Source: Limnephilus marmoratus (Eukaryota; Arthropoda; Insecta; Trichoptera; Limnephilidae). From it: 64,000 nt of DNA. Each line of letters begins with the position of its first letter. Positions within the stretch are counted from its first letter, which is position 1. A model generated the notes under the pieces. The model did no database searches, had not been told where the DNA came from, and saw nothing but the letters and a program-made list of their open reading frames with translations. Location: NCBI GenBank assembly GCA_917880885.1, contig OU862907.1:70303072-70367071 (forward strand). The letters run 5' to 3'. The translations under genes were made by a program, and so were the position numbers. Shown here piece after piece: positions 1 to 9,559 of the stretch.

Positions 1-46
1 GGTTAACTGTTTATCTGAATACCGCACAAGAGTCCCAACTGCATCC
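1..46 (-). repeat. SINE copy, 3' part (continues at 4853-5055)
   Basis: The motif GAATACCGCACAAGAGTCCC marks the tail of a tRNA-derived SINE family that recurs at about 24541, 33550 and 36801, and in the opposite orientation at 26222 and 47960. This copy is split by the hAT element at 47-4844 and resumes at 4853 with the expected continuation. Confidence 0.7.
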
Positions 47-744
47 CAGTGGCGTAGCTAGGCGTGGGCGAAGCGGCCCCTCGCTCACGGCCTCGCACAT
101 AATGATTTATGATCTCATCATCTTTATGTGCAAAATTTTATTATCAATATCGATCATCGGAAATTTTCGGTATCGATCTTTGCGTTCCCATCCCTAGACT
201 CAGATTTTGACAGATCCTCTACTTTCGTTCGATACGACCCGACCCGGCAGGCGTCATAGTAGTGTGCATTGCGTCGACTGATTACATTGATCGTGGATCG
301 TGGGCACTGTACAGTTTTAATTAAACAAAACATTAAAGTTATCACTTATCACTAAGTGTATAATTTAACTTAACAATTAAATAGTGAGTGACAGGTGACA
401 GTGAATTGTGGCTGAATCATACGAGTAATTAAATTAGTAGGTAAGTATATACATAATAAAATTCACATAACCTTAGTCTACTCGATGTTATTTCTCATCA
501 ATTTCATCATGGAACCAACTGGGTAGTAATATTATAGTACCTAGTGTCTACTTTTACTTTTGAATTGGGCTAATTTTGAACACTTTTATTTTACGTTCCT
601 TGAAAGATAAAATAAATTAACATCACGGATGCGAATGCGGAAACGAATTAGCCTCGCGTGAATCTAAACAATGTGACGTCATCATTCTTGTGGGGACCAT
701 CGTCGAGCTCTCATCGGTACATTTTACGAAATAACTCTGCAAAA

Positions 745-828
745 ATGGTGACTTGTGCTATGAAAACGTGTAAAAATAGAAGTGAAAAAGATAATAAACC
801 TAATTGTCGTATTACATTCCACATATAA
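745..828 (+). pseudogene. THAP-type zinc-finger start, truncated
   Basis: A 27-codon frame begins MVTCAMKTCKNRSEK and ends NCRITFHI before a stop. The C-x4-C spacing followed by ITFH is the opening of a THAP DNA-binding domain (zinc-coordinating, C2CH), which occurs in some hAT and P-type transposases. The rest of the domain is missing. It lies upstream of the hAT transposase fragments and was probably their DNA-binding N-terminus. Identification rests on a short motif. Confidence 0.5.
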
Positions 829-1223
829 GCATTATTTTACTCTATTTTAAATTTATTCAGATAAAAGGAACATAATTTGACAAGACACGGCGGGCGGTGG
901 CGGGCGGTGGCGGGCGGCGGGCGCACTACTGTCGCATCGCGGCGACGCGAAACACAAAGCCGCTGTTTACTGGGCTAAGTAAATTATGAAACATTTGTAA
1001 AAGTGTCTTAGCTAAATACGGAAATAAAATATTGAACTAATGAAAAAAATGCGCTCTTACTTTGCCGTGTTTGCAGTTCGCAAATTTGTTTATTACGCGG
1101 TGAGCAATTCGCGCTCCCATGTAAAAAGGTATATTCATTCAAAAGCAGAGTCTACTTTTAAGAACTAAATCGTGATATTATAATACAGATACTCTCTGCG
1201 ATTGCGAAGCAATTATTACTGAA

Positions 1224-1610
1224 ATGCTTACTCTAGAATTTATTATTTCGATACACGTGTGGTATGAAATATTAATCCGTGTGAATAATATAAGTAAAAT
1301 CTGGCAAAAAGTCAATATAAATTTAAAGATCGCTATTGATAATTTATGCAATTTTCGTGACTGGATCCAAGAATTTCGGGAAACAGGCTTTAATGAATGT
1401 ATTACAAAAGCTTACGAGTTCATAGAAAAGAGCAGTTATGAGATTCCAACCACTTTTAAGGGGAAAAGGGCTCGCAGAAAAAAGAGAATGTTCAGTTATG
1501 AAGCTGCAGATGAGCCTATTGATTCTGCTGAAAGTAGATTTAGAATAGATTTTTTTACTACAATGGTTGATGCCATTATACAAGATACAAGATATAGAAA
1601 ATCTGATTGA
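1224..1610 (+). pseudogene. hAT transposase fragment, central part
   Basis: This 128-codon frame (LTLEFIISIHVWYEIL..., AYEFIEKS, GKRARRKKRMFSYE) resembles the central part of hAT transposases of the ZMYM1/zf-TTF-like group, which cut and paste the element in the nucleus. It ends out of frame with the C-terminal fragment that overlaps it from 1567. The segment between the two, which should carry much of the RNase-H-like catalytic fold, is deleted. It is a relic of the enclosing element. Confidence 0.65.
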
Positions 1611-1884
1611 GTATATAATTAAAAATGAATTGCAAGACATTTACCCTAATGTTTATATTGCGATTAGAATTATGCTGACTATGCCAGTAAGTACAGCATC
1701 CACAGAAAGAAGTTTTTCGAAATTAAAAATAATAAAAAATTATTTGAGAAATAGCATGAAACAGGAACGGTTATCTGCTTTAGGAATACTATCAATCGAA
1801 GTAGAGTTAGCTTCAAAAATCGACTACAAATCCTTACTTACAGACTTTAGCAAAGCAAAGAGTCGAAAGGAATTATTTTTGTAA
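1567..1884 (+). pseudogene. hAT transposase C-terminal dimerisation domain (hATC)
   Basis: The frame contains MLTMPVSTASTERSFSKLK followed by IKNYLRNSM and ERLSALGILSIE. This is the conserved hATC dimerisation signature (ERSFS...IK.YLR...ERL..L..LSIE). It normally forms the transposase C-terminus and completes the catalytic core. It is in a different frame from the upstream fragment at 1224-1610, so the gene is disrupted. The stop at 1884 is probably the natural end. Confidence 0.85.
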
Positions 1885-2984
1885 AAGATTAGACTATATA
1901 AATTAAAACAAAAAAAAAAGCTATATACGTATGTTTATGTCTGTATAGGATATGTGCACCTACGTATATATTGTGTGCTTGCATGCACCCATATCGAAAA
2001 AAAATTATGTTCATTCTTTTAACCTAATGCTAAATTACTTGTTTTACCCTTTCTATTTTCTACTTTTTATTTTTATTTTATTATAATGTTTTCAATTTTT
2101 AGCATCACTTATCTAGATCCATTTATTATGTTCACACTAGACTACATATATCATACAAAGTAACAATACTCCATTGGTCACCATGAAACAGGCAGCCGCA
2201 TAGTATGGTGATCGAATATATCTACTTTATGTAAATTGTTGGTTATGTATCATGTGTTTTATAAATAAATAAAATAAACTATTTTTAAATATTTTCTGCT
2301 AAATTATATTTTATTTTTGTATTCATAAAAAAATGGTAGGACCACTGTGTTGATGTATAAAACAGGTAGGGTCAGTGGGTCAACAGTGAACCACTTTTTT
2401 TTTCGAGTCAATCTGAGTCACTAAAATTTAATGTAGAAATATCAAATAAATTTTGTTGTCTTCAGTACTTCTTTGGTTTTTCATGTGCATAAACTCATTT
2501 TCGCAAAGTTTACTATTAATTAGATATAATGATTTACATAAAAAATGGCATTTTGGTTCACTGTGTACAAGGCTGGTACACAGTGAACCGCAGGCATGGT
2601 ACACAGTGAGCCGAAGAGGTACACAGTGGACCAACATGATAATTCTCCTGAAAATTGTACTAATAAGCCTCGCAATGAAACTACAATATAACTAAATAAT
2701 CAGGGCTTTATTTATAAACATAAAATATAAGAAAATAGCTAGAGCTTTATAAACATTTCGAACATGAAAACTCGCACAATTTAAACAAAAATAAGTAACA
2801 TAATGTCTTACATAAAAGAACAAAAGATTTAGCGAATGTTTATAGCAAAGGTAACAGCAAATTTATAAAATAGGTTTTCGGAAATAGGGATTCGTAGATT
2901 GACCATTAAATATTGGCCCATTTGTGGAGGTGAAAAAAGCATTTTATCAAGCATTCTGGCAGTTTACCCCAACATCCGAGTATT

Positions 2985-3230
2985 TTGATATTTGATAATC
3001 ATGAATCTCATTTATCAATTGAGGCGTTTGATCTGGCAAAAGTATCTGGAGTAACGATTATCACATTAAATCCGCACACGTCAGCTAAGCTCCAACCTTT
3101 GGGTGTTGGTGTTTTCGGCCCATTCAAAGCCTACTACAACAATGCAATAGATTCATGGCTTCTGAAAAATCCTGGTATTCCACTGATTATTTACGAGATC
3201 GGCGAAATGGTGGGATATGCATTCCCATGA
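2985..3230 (+). pseudogene. DDE_1 transposase fragment (pogo/jerky-like)
   Basis: The frame reads MIFDNHESHLSIEAFDLAK and then LNPHTSAKLQPLGVGVFGPF. This is the second catalytic aspartate region (DNHxSH) and the PHTS..LQPLxVxxFxPFK motif of DDE superfamily-1 transposases. The N-terminal HTH and first catalytic aspartate are absent here. An interspersed repeat starting near 3290 cuts it off. The invariant LQPLD position reads G, so the catalytic context has decayed. Confidence 0.85.
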
Positions 3231-3289
3231 GCCATGACTCAAGTGAATATTACACATGCTTTAAAAAAATACATAGGACTATCTATCTA

Positions 3290-3925
3290 TTTTGTTATGT
3301 TTCTTTTTCCCCTTCTGGGGGTGCGCTAGACCTCGTCCTTGCATCAACAGGAGTCGTTGGACGATGGCACGGTGCCCTCTAAAATTAATTGCGCCACCCC
3401 CAGCAACATGTGCAGGCTTTAGGTTTGGGGGGGCGACCTCGGCTCTCCTTCGCCTTGCCTCCGGCTACTCAACGCTTAATTCCTTAGGGTCTTCGGGTAT
3501 TTCCCCCCAATCTCCCATTTACTTTTCTTTGAGGCATCACCGAGGAACCGGCTAAGGGGCGCGGAAACTGAGTGTGGTTCACGACTAGACCGAACGTCAT
3601 GCGCATTCTTGCTAGGACTGCCAATCGATTGAAGAGGATTCTCAACCGTTTGCCATGCCCTTATTACTTATCTACTGTGTCTTCCTCCCAAACAGGTGCT
3701 TGTAGGATACGCTGGATACAATCACCCAGCGCTTGCCACCTCGTGGACTTTCACCAACCTGTCCCATTGTCTTGTCTATACTTTGTCATACTAACACATA
3801 TTGTATCTGTATTTCCCGCTAAGCACTTGCATACTGCTTGCTAACAACGTATGCAGGGACATTGGAGGTCTAGTTTCGTTTTCAAATGTAGAGTCGTTTT
3901 TACCAAAAAAATTAGAGTCCTTGCA
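3290..3925 (+). repeat. Interspersed repeat, family also at 38680-39245
   Basis: The block runs from the GTTATGTTTCTTTTTCCCC region to AACGTATGCAGGGACATTGG and is alignable by eye with 38680-39245. Shared segments are GTGCAGGCTT, CTTTGAGGC, CTAAGGG, CAGGTGCTTG and AAGCACTTGCATACTGCTT. It sits between the two opposed pogo transposase pieces. It may be the 3' part of a retroelement, but I see no protein motif. Confidence 0.6.
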
Positions 3926-3950
3926 AGAGCCTTGAAGGGGTAACCATCTG

Positions 3951-4286
3951 TTACCTATACCAGGGCGGGTAAGTGGTGGGTCCTCCAAAAAGTCCATAGG
4001 ACAAAGATGCACATTTCTTGATATTCTCCTTTAGGGCCCGTTCATGATCTTCGTTAAATATTCTATTAATGTCGTAATGTGGAACTAATCTTATGGGCTG
4101 TTCCGAAGCCTTCGACGTAAGCCAGAAGCGCTGAAAAGTTGAATAGGGGATGCCAGCAGCTTCTGCAGATTTGTGAAGACTATGCCCGTTTTTCATCTCC
4201 AAACTTTTTTTCATCTCCTCCGTGTGTTTACCGATTTTCTTTATTTTTTTCTGCTTACGACCCATTCTGTTGACCAAAGAAAACAC
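3951..4286 (-). pseudogene. pogo-like transposase N-terminus (psq-type HTH)
   Basis: The minus-strand frame contains MGRKQKKIKKIGKHTEEMKK, then SLHKSAEAAGIPYSTFQRFW and HERALKENIKKCASLSYGLF. This matches the N-terminal psq/CENP-B-type helix-turn-helix of pogo/Tigger/jerky transposases (basic start, AA..ygIP.sTl..r). It binds the element ends. It lies on the strand opposite the DDE fragment of the same element, so the two halves cannot form one protein. An internal inversion or two partial copies would explain this. Confidence 0.75.
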
Positions 4287-4852
4287 TTACATTGATCTTA
4301 TTCTGTGAATGAAGATTATTTTAGAAGGCATGTACACAGTGAACCAGATAATGTGTACACAGTGAACCAGTTCACTGTGTCCCACGTTACTCTGGTTCAG
4401 TGTGTACCATAAAGCCATTTTGACTTAACTAGCCAATATTTCTAAAACCTATTAGATATTGAAAATTTCTAATAATAGGTAACAATTAAAACAAAATACT
4501 AAACTGAAAAGCATTAAAAATTCTCGCGTTGGCAATAACATAAATTAGTAATAAAACAAAAACACTTACAGGAAAATGATGTCGAGGTTTGCAAAAATCA
4601 GATATTAGCTTGTCAAACGACCTGTCGCCTTTGCACACTAACACACACTAAATCAAATCTTGTCTGTTTCTAAGCCCGTGCTTCAAGCACAAGCTTGACA
4701 CTAACACACTTACAGTTAGGGCTGTAGAGGTGGTGGTTCACTGTGTCCTGCTGGTTCACTGTTGACCCACTGACCCTACTGAAAGAAAAGGGCCTCGCGG
4801 ATGCGCCTCTGCCCACGCTCTGATTAGTCCACGCTACGCCACTGCTGCATCC

Positions 4853-5055
4853 AACCGTCTGATTCCAGTGAGACTTTGCTATCCCCAATTAGTAATAGGG
4901 AGGGGAAGGAGATAGGGCAGAGGGAGAATTATCTGGTTATTAAATCAAATCACCAAGGCAATTTGAAGCAAGGTTTAGATTATCAGTGCAGTTCTTACAC
5001 AAAGACAACACCGAGAGTATTTTCACTGTAGAAAGTATCGCAAATATACAATTAA
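4853..5055 (-). repeat. SINE copy, body (continuation of 1-46)
   Basis: It continues the SINE broken by the hAT: AACCGTCTGATTCCAGTGAG, then GGGGAAGGAGATAGGGCAGA, matching 33584-33830. It ends around CAAATATACAATTAAAA, where the foldback insertion begins. Confidence 0.7.
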
Positions 5056-5191
5056 AATTATTTTTAATTGTTAAACTAACGTTTAAGATAAGATTTTTAT
5101 GCATAGCACAAAGGGTAACAATTATTATAAGCAATAATTATCAGCCTGAAACACTCATCCACATTGAAAAATCTTCCGAGAAAAGATACAT

Positions 5192-5263
5192 GACGCCAAC
5201 GGGACGTGAACCCGTGCCCTTCTGATTGCCGGTCATCTGCTCTCCCAATTGAGCTATGGTGGC
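5192..5263 (-). tRNA. tRNA-like sequence, probably pseudogene (GGC loop)
   Basis: The reverse complement folds partly as a tRNA: D-arm GCTCAATTGGGAGAGC, perfect T-stem ACGGG/CCCGT with a 7-nt loop, and acceptor stem with 5 of 7 pairs. The anticodon loop would read CCGGCAA (anticodon GGC, alanine by position), but the anticodon stem has two mismatches and position 33 is C. It is embedded in the foldback element, so it is more likely a tRNA-derived internal promoter than a working tRNA. Confidence 0.5.
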
Positions 5264-5747
5264 TTATCTTATACCCGCCAAATGATTCAATATATACTAG
5301 TGTTTCATTCAACAATTACTGCTTATTATATTTTTTCCACCTGAAAGCAACCAACTTTATTTTTGCGAGAGAGACACTGTTAGTGTTAAATCCGTCGCTA
5401 GGTGGCGTAGTGTATCTTTTCTCGGAAGATTTTTCAATGTAGATGAGTGTTTAAGGCTGATAATTATTGCTTATAATAATTGTTACTCTTTGTGCTATGC
5501 ATAAAAATCTTGTCTTAAACGTTATTTTAACAATTAAAAATAATAATTAATATTTGACAAGTTTAAGTATTTCCCCAATAAATGAAGACATAATTTGTCT
5601 CGACGCCACCTAGCGACGGATTTAACACTAACAGTGTCTCTCTCGCAAAAATAAAGTTGGTTGTTTTCAGGTGGAAAAAATATAATAAGCAGTAATTGTT
5701 GAATGAAACACTAGTATATATTGAATCATTTGGCGGGTATAAGATAA

Positions 5748-5811
5748 GCCGCCATAGCTCAATTGGGAGAGCAGCTGACAGAAGGGCACGGGTTCAAGTC
5801 TCGTTGGCGTC
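5748..5811 (+). pseudogene. tRNA-like sequence with deleted anticodon arm
   Basis: This is the inverted sister of the tRNA-like sequence at 5192-5263. It keeps the D-arm (GCTCAATTGGGAGAGC) and the GGGTTCAAGTC B-box region, but about nine bases of the anticodon arm are missing. It cannot be a functional tRNA. Confidence 0.5.
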
Positions 5812-5900
5812 ATGTATCTTTTCTCGGAAGATTTTTCAATGTGGATGAGTGTTTCAGGCTGATAATTATTGCTTATAATAATTATTGATACAATTAAAAA

Positions 5901-6720
5901 TTTCATTTATTTGAGTGACTCGGCGACTGTTGTGGTCAATTGAATATACATTGTACTGTTTTTTATACCTATTAAACCCATCTATCAAATGTGCATATGG
6001 ACTAGCGCCGACTCGTGAAAAATCACGGGATATTTTAATTGTGGGGTTTGCGAAACTAAAAATATTTATTAAAAACTCAGAACCACCTTTGAAAAGTCAT
6101 TAAAAGTGATGGAAAAAAATATTTAATAGGTTATGTTATTTCAGGATTATGGGCTATTTAAAAAAAATCATAGTTTTTAATGTCTCTGCAAAGAGGTGTT
6201 TAGTTGACTTGATTATGAGTTGTCATATTTTTTGTGGCTAATTTTCCGAGAGTATTATTTTGGAATCTTGATTAGATGCGTATACTTTAAAAAAAAACTT
6301 GCCATAGTAAATATGTCCATACTTTTTTTTACACCACGATGAGTGAAAGTGGACTGAAAATAAAAAAAAATTAATAAGTTTTGGAAAAACAATAATTTTG
6401 ATTGATTTTTGTGTAAAAACTACAGGGATTCGTGAATTTGAAAAATTGTAGTCATGGTAGTTAAAAATATCCTAAGAAGATATCTTGAGAAATATTTTTT
6501 TTCTATTTTTTCTCGAGGAGTCACGAGCAGGCCCACCCACTGGTGCCCGCTTATCATTAAATTTTGGGACACGTTGTGAATGGATTACGCAATATCAAAG
6601 TGGTACATTATTTATTTATTTTTATTTTTATTTTATTATTATTCTACAACAGAATAATTCCAATTACAGTACAATATAGTTACTCTATCTCTATCAGCAT
6701 TTAGGCAAGTTAGTGACTCT
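5901..6720. other. Non-coding stretch, partly shared with 33830-34030
   Basis: About 5930-6100 (GTGGTCAATTGAATA, ACGGGATATTTTAATTGT, GAAACTAAAAATATTTATT) is duplicated at 33835-34020, so this flank was copied with the SINE. The remainder is AT-rich with no coding signal. Confidence 0.5.
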
Positions 6721-6724
6721 TCAA

Positions 6725-7515
6725 TCATATTTTTAAGGCATATAAAGAACAGTCATTTACATCCAAATGGTGTTCAATTTCATTTAACAGCACCACTCCC
6801 CTCGTCATGTCATGCTTTGCCAAGACGTATTTTCTGCCGTTCGGTACTTTATAAGTCATGATGTCGACTTCGGCTGTAGTGGTCTGGTACATATAAAGTA
6901 TAGCATCCCAAGAGAAATGGGCTATCGATGAAATTGTTAGAAATTTTGAAAGACAGAATAGCAAGACTTGCTTTCCGTCTAGTTTCTAGACTCACAGAAT
7001 CAGTTTCCTCAAGTAAGTTAATACGGTGCATGAACTTTGGAAGGTTCCATGCTTCCGCATATAAACATAGCTGAGAAATTTCTTCTGGATTTGCTCTAAC
7101 ATATCAATGTACTTCTGGTGGTACGGTGCCCAAACATGGCTCGCGTACTCCAGCTTGCTTCTCAGTATTCCATCGAATAACGCTAGCATAGCTTCTTGGT
7201 TATCAAACTGCTTACAAGTCCTGATGATGAACCCAAGAAGTTTGTAGCAAGACTGAATGAGCTGCGATATATGGCAAGAGAATGTCAGTTCGGGATCAAA
7301 GACGACACCGAGATCCTTCACGGATTTTATACACGTGATAACGTTTCGCCCTTTATTTTATAATCGTAAACTATAATGTTTTTACAACGAGTGAAGGACA
7401 TTGTGACACATTTCTTTGTGTTAAAATCTAATTTGCTTGCCAACGACCATTCAGATAGTGCATTTAGATCAGTTTGCATTTTAAAGTAATCTTGTTGGCA
7501 GCTTATTTCCATCAT
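6725..7515 (-). pseudogene. LINE reverse-transcriptase C-terminal fragment
   Basis: Minus-strand frames 7515-7327, 7321-6992 and 7031-6725 give LNALSEWSLASKLDFNTKKC, MKDLGVVFDPELTFSCHI and LEYASHVWAPYHQKYIDMLE. This is the region after the catalytic FADD of a Jockey/CR1-like non-LTR retrotransposon (thumb and C-terminal segment). The catalytic motif is missing and there are frameshifts. It resembles the LINE at 18360-18650. It is a 5'-truncated relic ending head-to-head with another LINE near 7520. Confidence 0.8.
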
Positions 7516-7534
7516 AATTTAGAATTGAGGCTGG

Positions 7535-8655
7535 TTGTGTGCTACACCGCTAGTGCGCGGGATTAGTATTATATATGGATTATGGATTGCCGACTTCTTG
7601 AGGGAGAGGTCGATTCAGACGGTAGTCGATGGTTTTACCACTTCCTCACACTCGATAAATGCTGGCGTCCCGCAGGGATCGGTTCTATATCCGACTCTGT
7701 TTTTGTTGCACATCAACGACCTTTTGTCATGTGCACCAATTCAGTTCATGGTAGCTTTTTGTTTGACAAGCCCCACAGGGCTCACAAACTCCAACAGCTC
7801 GTAAGGCTTTGAAGCAAAGAATGGACGGTTACCTCGAGAGTGTTTTCTCTTGGGGTAAAAATAATCTCGTTGAATTTAATTTTTCAAAGACCCAATCTTG
7901 TCTGATTACGTCTAAAAGGGATCGAAATGAAAATCTTGTCTCTTTCAACGGAAGCAATCTTCTGAACAGGCCCTCCATTGATATGCTTGGTGTAACCCTA
8001 GGTGACTAGCTCAGGTATGGGGGCTCCATCGAAGCCAGAGTAAAGTTAGCCTCCCAAAAACTGGGCGTACTGTACAGGGCCCGCAGATACTTTAATAGTA
8101 CACAACTGCTAACCCTGTACAAATCGCAAGTGCGCCCCACGGTTGAATTTGGCAGCGACCTCTGGTCTGGAGCTCCAAAATACCTGAAAAATACCCTCGA
8201 CTCTTTGCAGAAACGGGCGGTCCGTTTGATAGATTCTCCCATCTTAACAGACGGATTGCAATCTTAAGAGCACAGGTGTCGGGTGGGAATGCTATCCTTG
8301 TTCTACCGGTATTACAATGGAAGATGCTCCGAGGAACTAGCATCATTGATCCCTTCGGCACCGGTGCATAGTCGGGAAACACGCCAAACGCGCGCCCAAC
8401 ATTTGTATACAGTTGAAATTTGTCACATGAGAACGGGTCGTTTCTTCGACTCGTTCTTGTGTTCAACAGCTCGACTGTGGAATGATTTGCCGGCCTCTGT
8501 GTTTCCTCCTTCCTACAACATGGGTCTCTTCAAGACCAATGTTCATTCCTTCCTCTCCTCAAAAAGACCCTCCACACAGCATCCCAGATGACATAGGCCC
8601 TGAGGGAAATTATTTTCCTCAGGGCCTCCTGTGTGGAGTAAATTTAAAAAAAATA
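7535..8655 (+). pseudogene. LINE reverse-transcriptase fragment with 3' hairpin tail
   Basis: Frames 7535-7804, 7809-8009 and 8283-8591 encode AGVPQGSVLYPTLFLLHIND (RT motif), KTQSCLITSKR, LGVTLGD and finally RTGRFFDSFLCSTARLWNDL, typical of the C-terminus of Jockey/I-type LINE ORF2. The YADD motif is not readable and stops interrupt the frame. The 3' end (8566-8640) is a hairpin in which CCTGAGGGAAATTATTTTCC folds back, followed by CAGGGCCTCCTGTGTGGAG and an A-rich tail. The same tail ends several short repeats elsewhere in the window. Confidence 0.85.
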
Positions 8656-8683
8656 AATAAAATATTAGGGTTATGAGCAGTGG

Positions 8684-9257
8684 CGTAGCGTGCCTTGGAG
8701 GGTCCCCGTATCAAAATTAGTTGGGGGCCCCCCAACTAATTTATAAAATAATGTTTAGATAAATTTAAAAAAAATATACGTTAAAAAATATCGTACAGTA
8801 CGTAAGGTTACGAGTATTTGGTCAATAATTTGGAAATTATATTTTTTTGTAGGCGACATAACCTAAAAATCTTAAAGTGCTAAAATATCTATTCTCACAG
8901 CATTATGAGAAAAATGGCTTTGAGAGTAATAATCAACTACTAATGAATAATATCAAAACAAAATTCTTATTATAACATGCGTATCATTCCCGCAATGAGT
9001 TTATTAACTCCTGGGAGTACAGTGCTTTATAACACGGTACAATACGTGATTTCAAAAAATAATTCACCCTTCGCTACTGGTAGATAAATAGGTAGTATGT
9101 ACTTACCATTGCAATCTAAATCACTCGCAGAAGCTGATTGCTGAAAAAATGAACAAATTTTGGACATTTTTTTTATAACCTCCTCCCTTTTCTGTTTACT
9201 TTTTCTTTTCATAGCTCCACTGGGATTATCTCTTTTCATTTCACTCATTATTTTCAC
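8684..9257 (-). mobile_element. hAT fragment with transposase N-terminus
   Basis: The left end CAGTGGCGTAGCGTGCCTTGG region matches the terminal repeat of the hAT at 47-4844. The minus-strand frame 9257-9027 contains NPSGAMKRKSKQKREEVIKK then SKICSFFQ. This resembles the start of ZMYM1-like hAT transposases (SGA.kRK.k..re....k...i.sFF). I could not find the matching right end, so the boundary is uncertain and the copy is truncated. Confidence 0.55.
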
Positions 9258-9330
9258 AAATCAAACTAATTTTAACCAATAAATAATCAGAAGATCAAGA
9301 TTGTATTGTATTACAATGTAATAAATAACA

Positions 9331-9471
9331 AAGACAATATTATAAGCGAAACTCAGTCGAAAATCTGGAAACAGAAAAATCAGAAAAACATATTGACACC
9401 TCTGGGACTCAATATGTTTTTCTGATTTTTCTGTTTCCAGATTTTCGATTGAGTTTCGCTTATATTGTCTT
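9331..9471. repeat. Long near-perfect inverted repeat (hairpin)
   Basis: Arms of about 63-65 bp (9331-9395 and 9409-9471) surround a 13-base loop. The core AAAATCTGGAAACAGAAAAA pairs without mismatch; the few differences lie in the outer third. The transcript would form a long stem. A short piece of the arm (CAGAAAAATCAGAAAAA) recurs at about 19639. Confidence 0.9.
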
Positions 9472-9559
9472 CATTTATTTAAATATTACAATTTGAGGTT
9501 TTACTCATAAAGTTAAAATAAAAAATTAAAATAATAAATAACGTTTGAACCGGAATGTA

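Larger units (their letters stand above)
2369..4776. mobile_element. pogo/Tigger-like (Tc1/mariner superfamily) element nested in the hAT
   Basis: The terminal inverted repeats start GGGTCAGTGGGTCAACAGTG at 2369 and are mirrored at 4752-4776. TA dinucleotides flank both sides (2367-2368, 4777-4778), the TA duplication expected of Tc1/mariner elements. Subterminal copies of a GGTACACAGTGAACC motif occur near both ends (about 2570-2635 and 4330-4410), as expected for transposase-binding repeats. The element carries a DDE-domain fragment on the plus strand and an HTH fragment on the minus strand, with an interspersed repeat between them. Confidence 0.85.
47..4844. mobile_element. hAT superfamily DNA transposon with nested insertions
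   Basis: The ends are inverted repeats (CAGTGGCGTAGC at the left; GCTACGCCACTG at the right). They are flanked by a perfect 8-bp target-site duplication, CTGCATCC, at 39-46 and 4845-4852. Eight-base duplications and CAGTG termini are typical of hAT elements. Inside are fragments of a hAT transposase and a nested 2.4-kb pogo-like element (2369-4776). Without the nested element the hAT is about 2.4 kb. It is dead: the transposase is broken and internally deleted. A related locus at 33541 shows the uninterrupted target (CTACACCC). Confidence 0.9.
5056..5900. mobile_element. Composite foldback element with tRNA-like sequences
   Basis: The sequence at about 5058-5190 is repeated inverted at about 5418-5560. 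The segment 5190-5411 (tRNA-like sequence, GCGAGAGAGACACTGTTAG, CCGTCGCTAGGTGGCG) returns inverted at 5599-5811. This gives two partial, opposed copies of one element with ~140-bp inverted arms. The paralogous stretch at 33815-33860 lacks the whole block and joins the flanks directly, which supports insertion. No protein-coding content is visible. Confidence 0.7.

Noticed and set aside
47..4844. Domesticated host gene from hAT/pogo transposase
   Set aside because: All transposase pieces are frameshifted, deleted or on opposite strands; the element is dead.
5192..5263. Functional tRNA-Ala gene
   Set aside because: Anticodon stem and acceptor mismatches, C at position 33, and location inside a foldback element argue for a tRNA-derived repeat.
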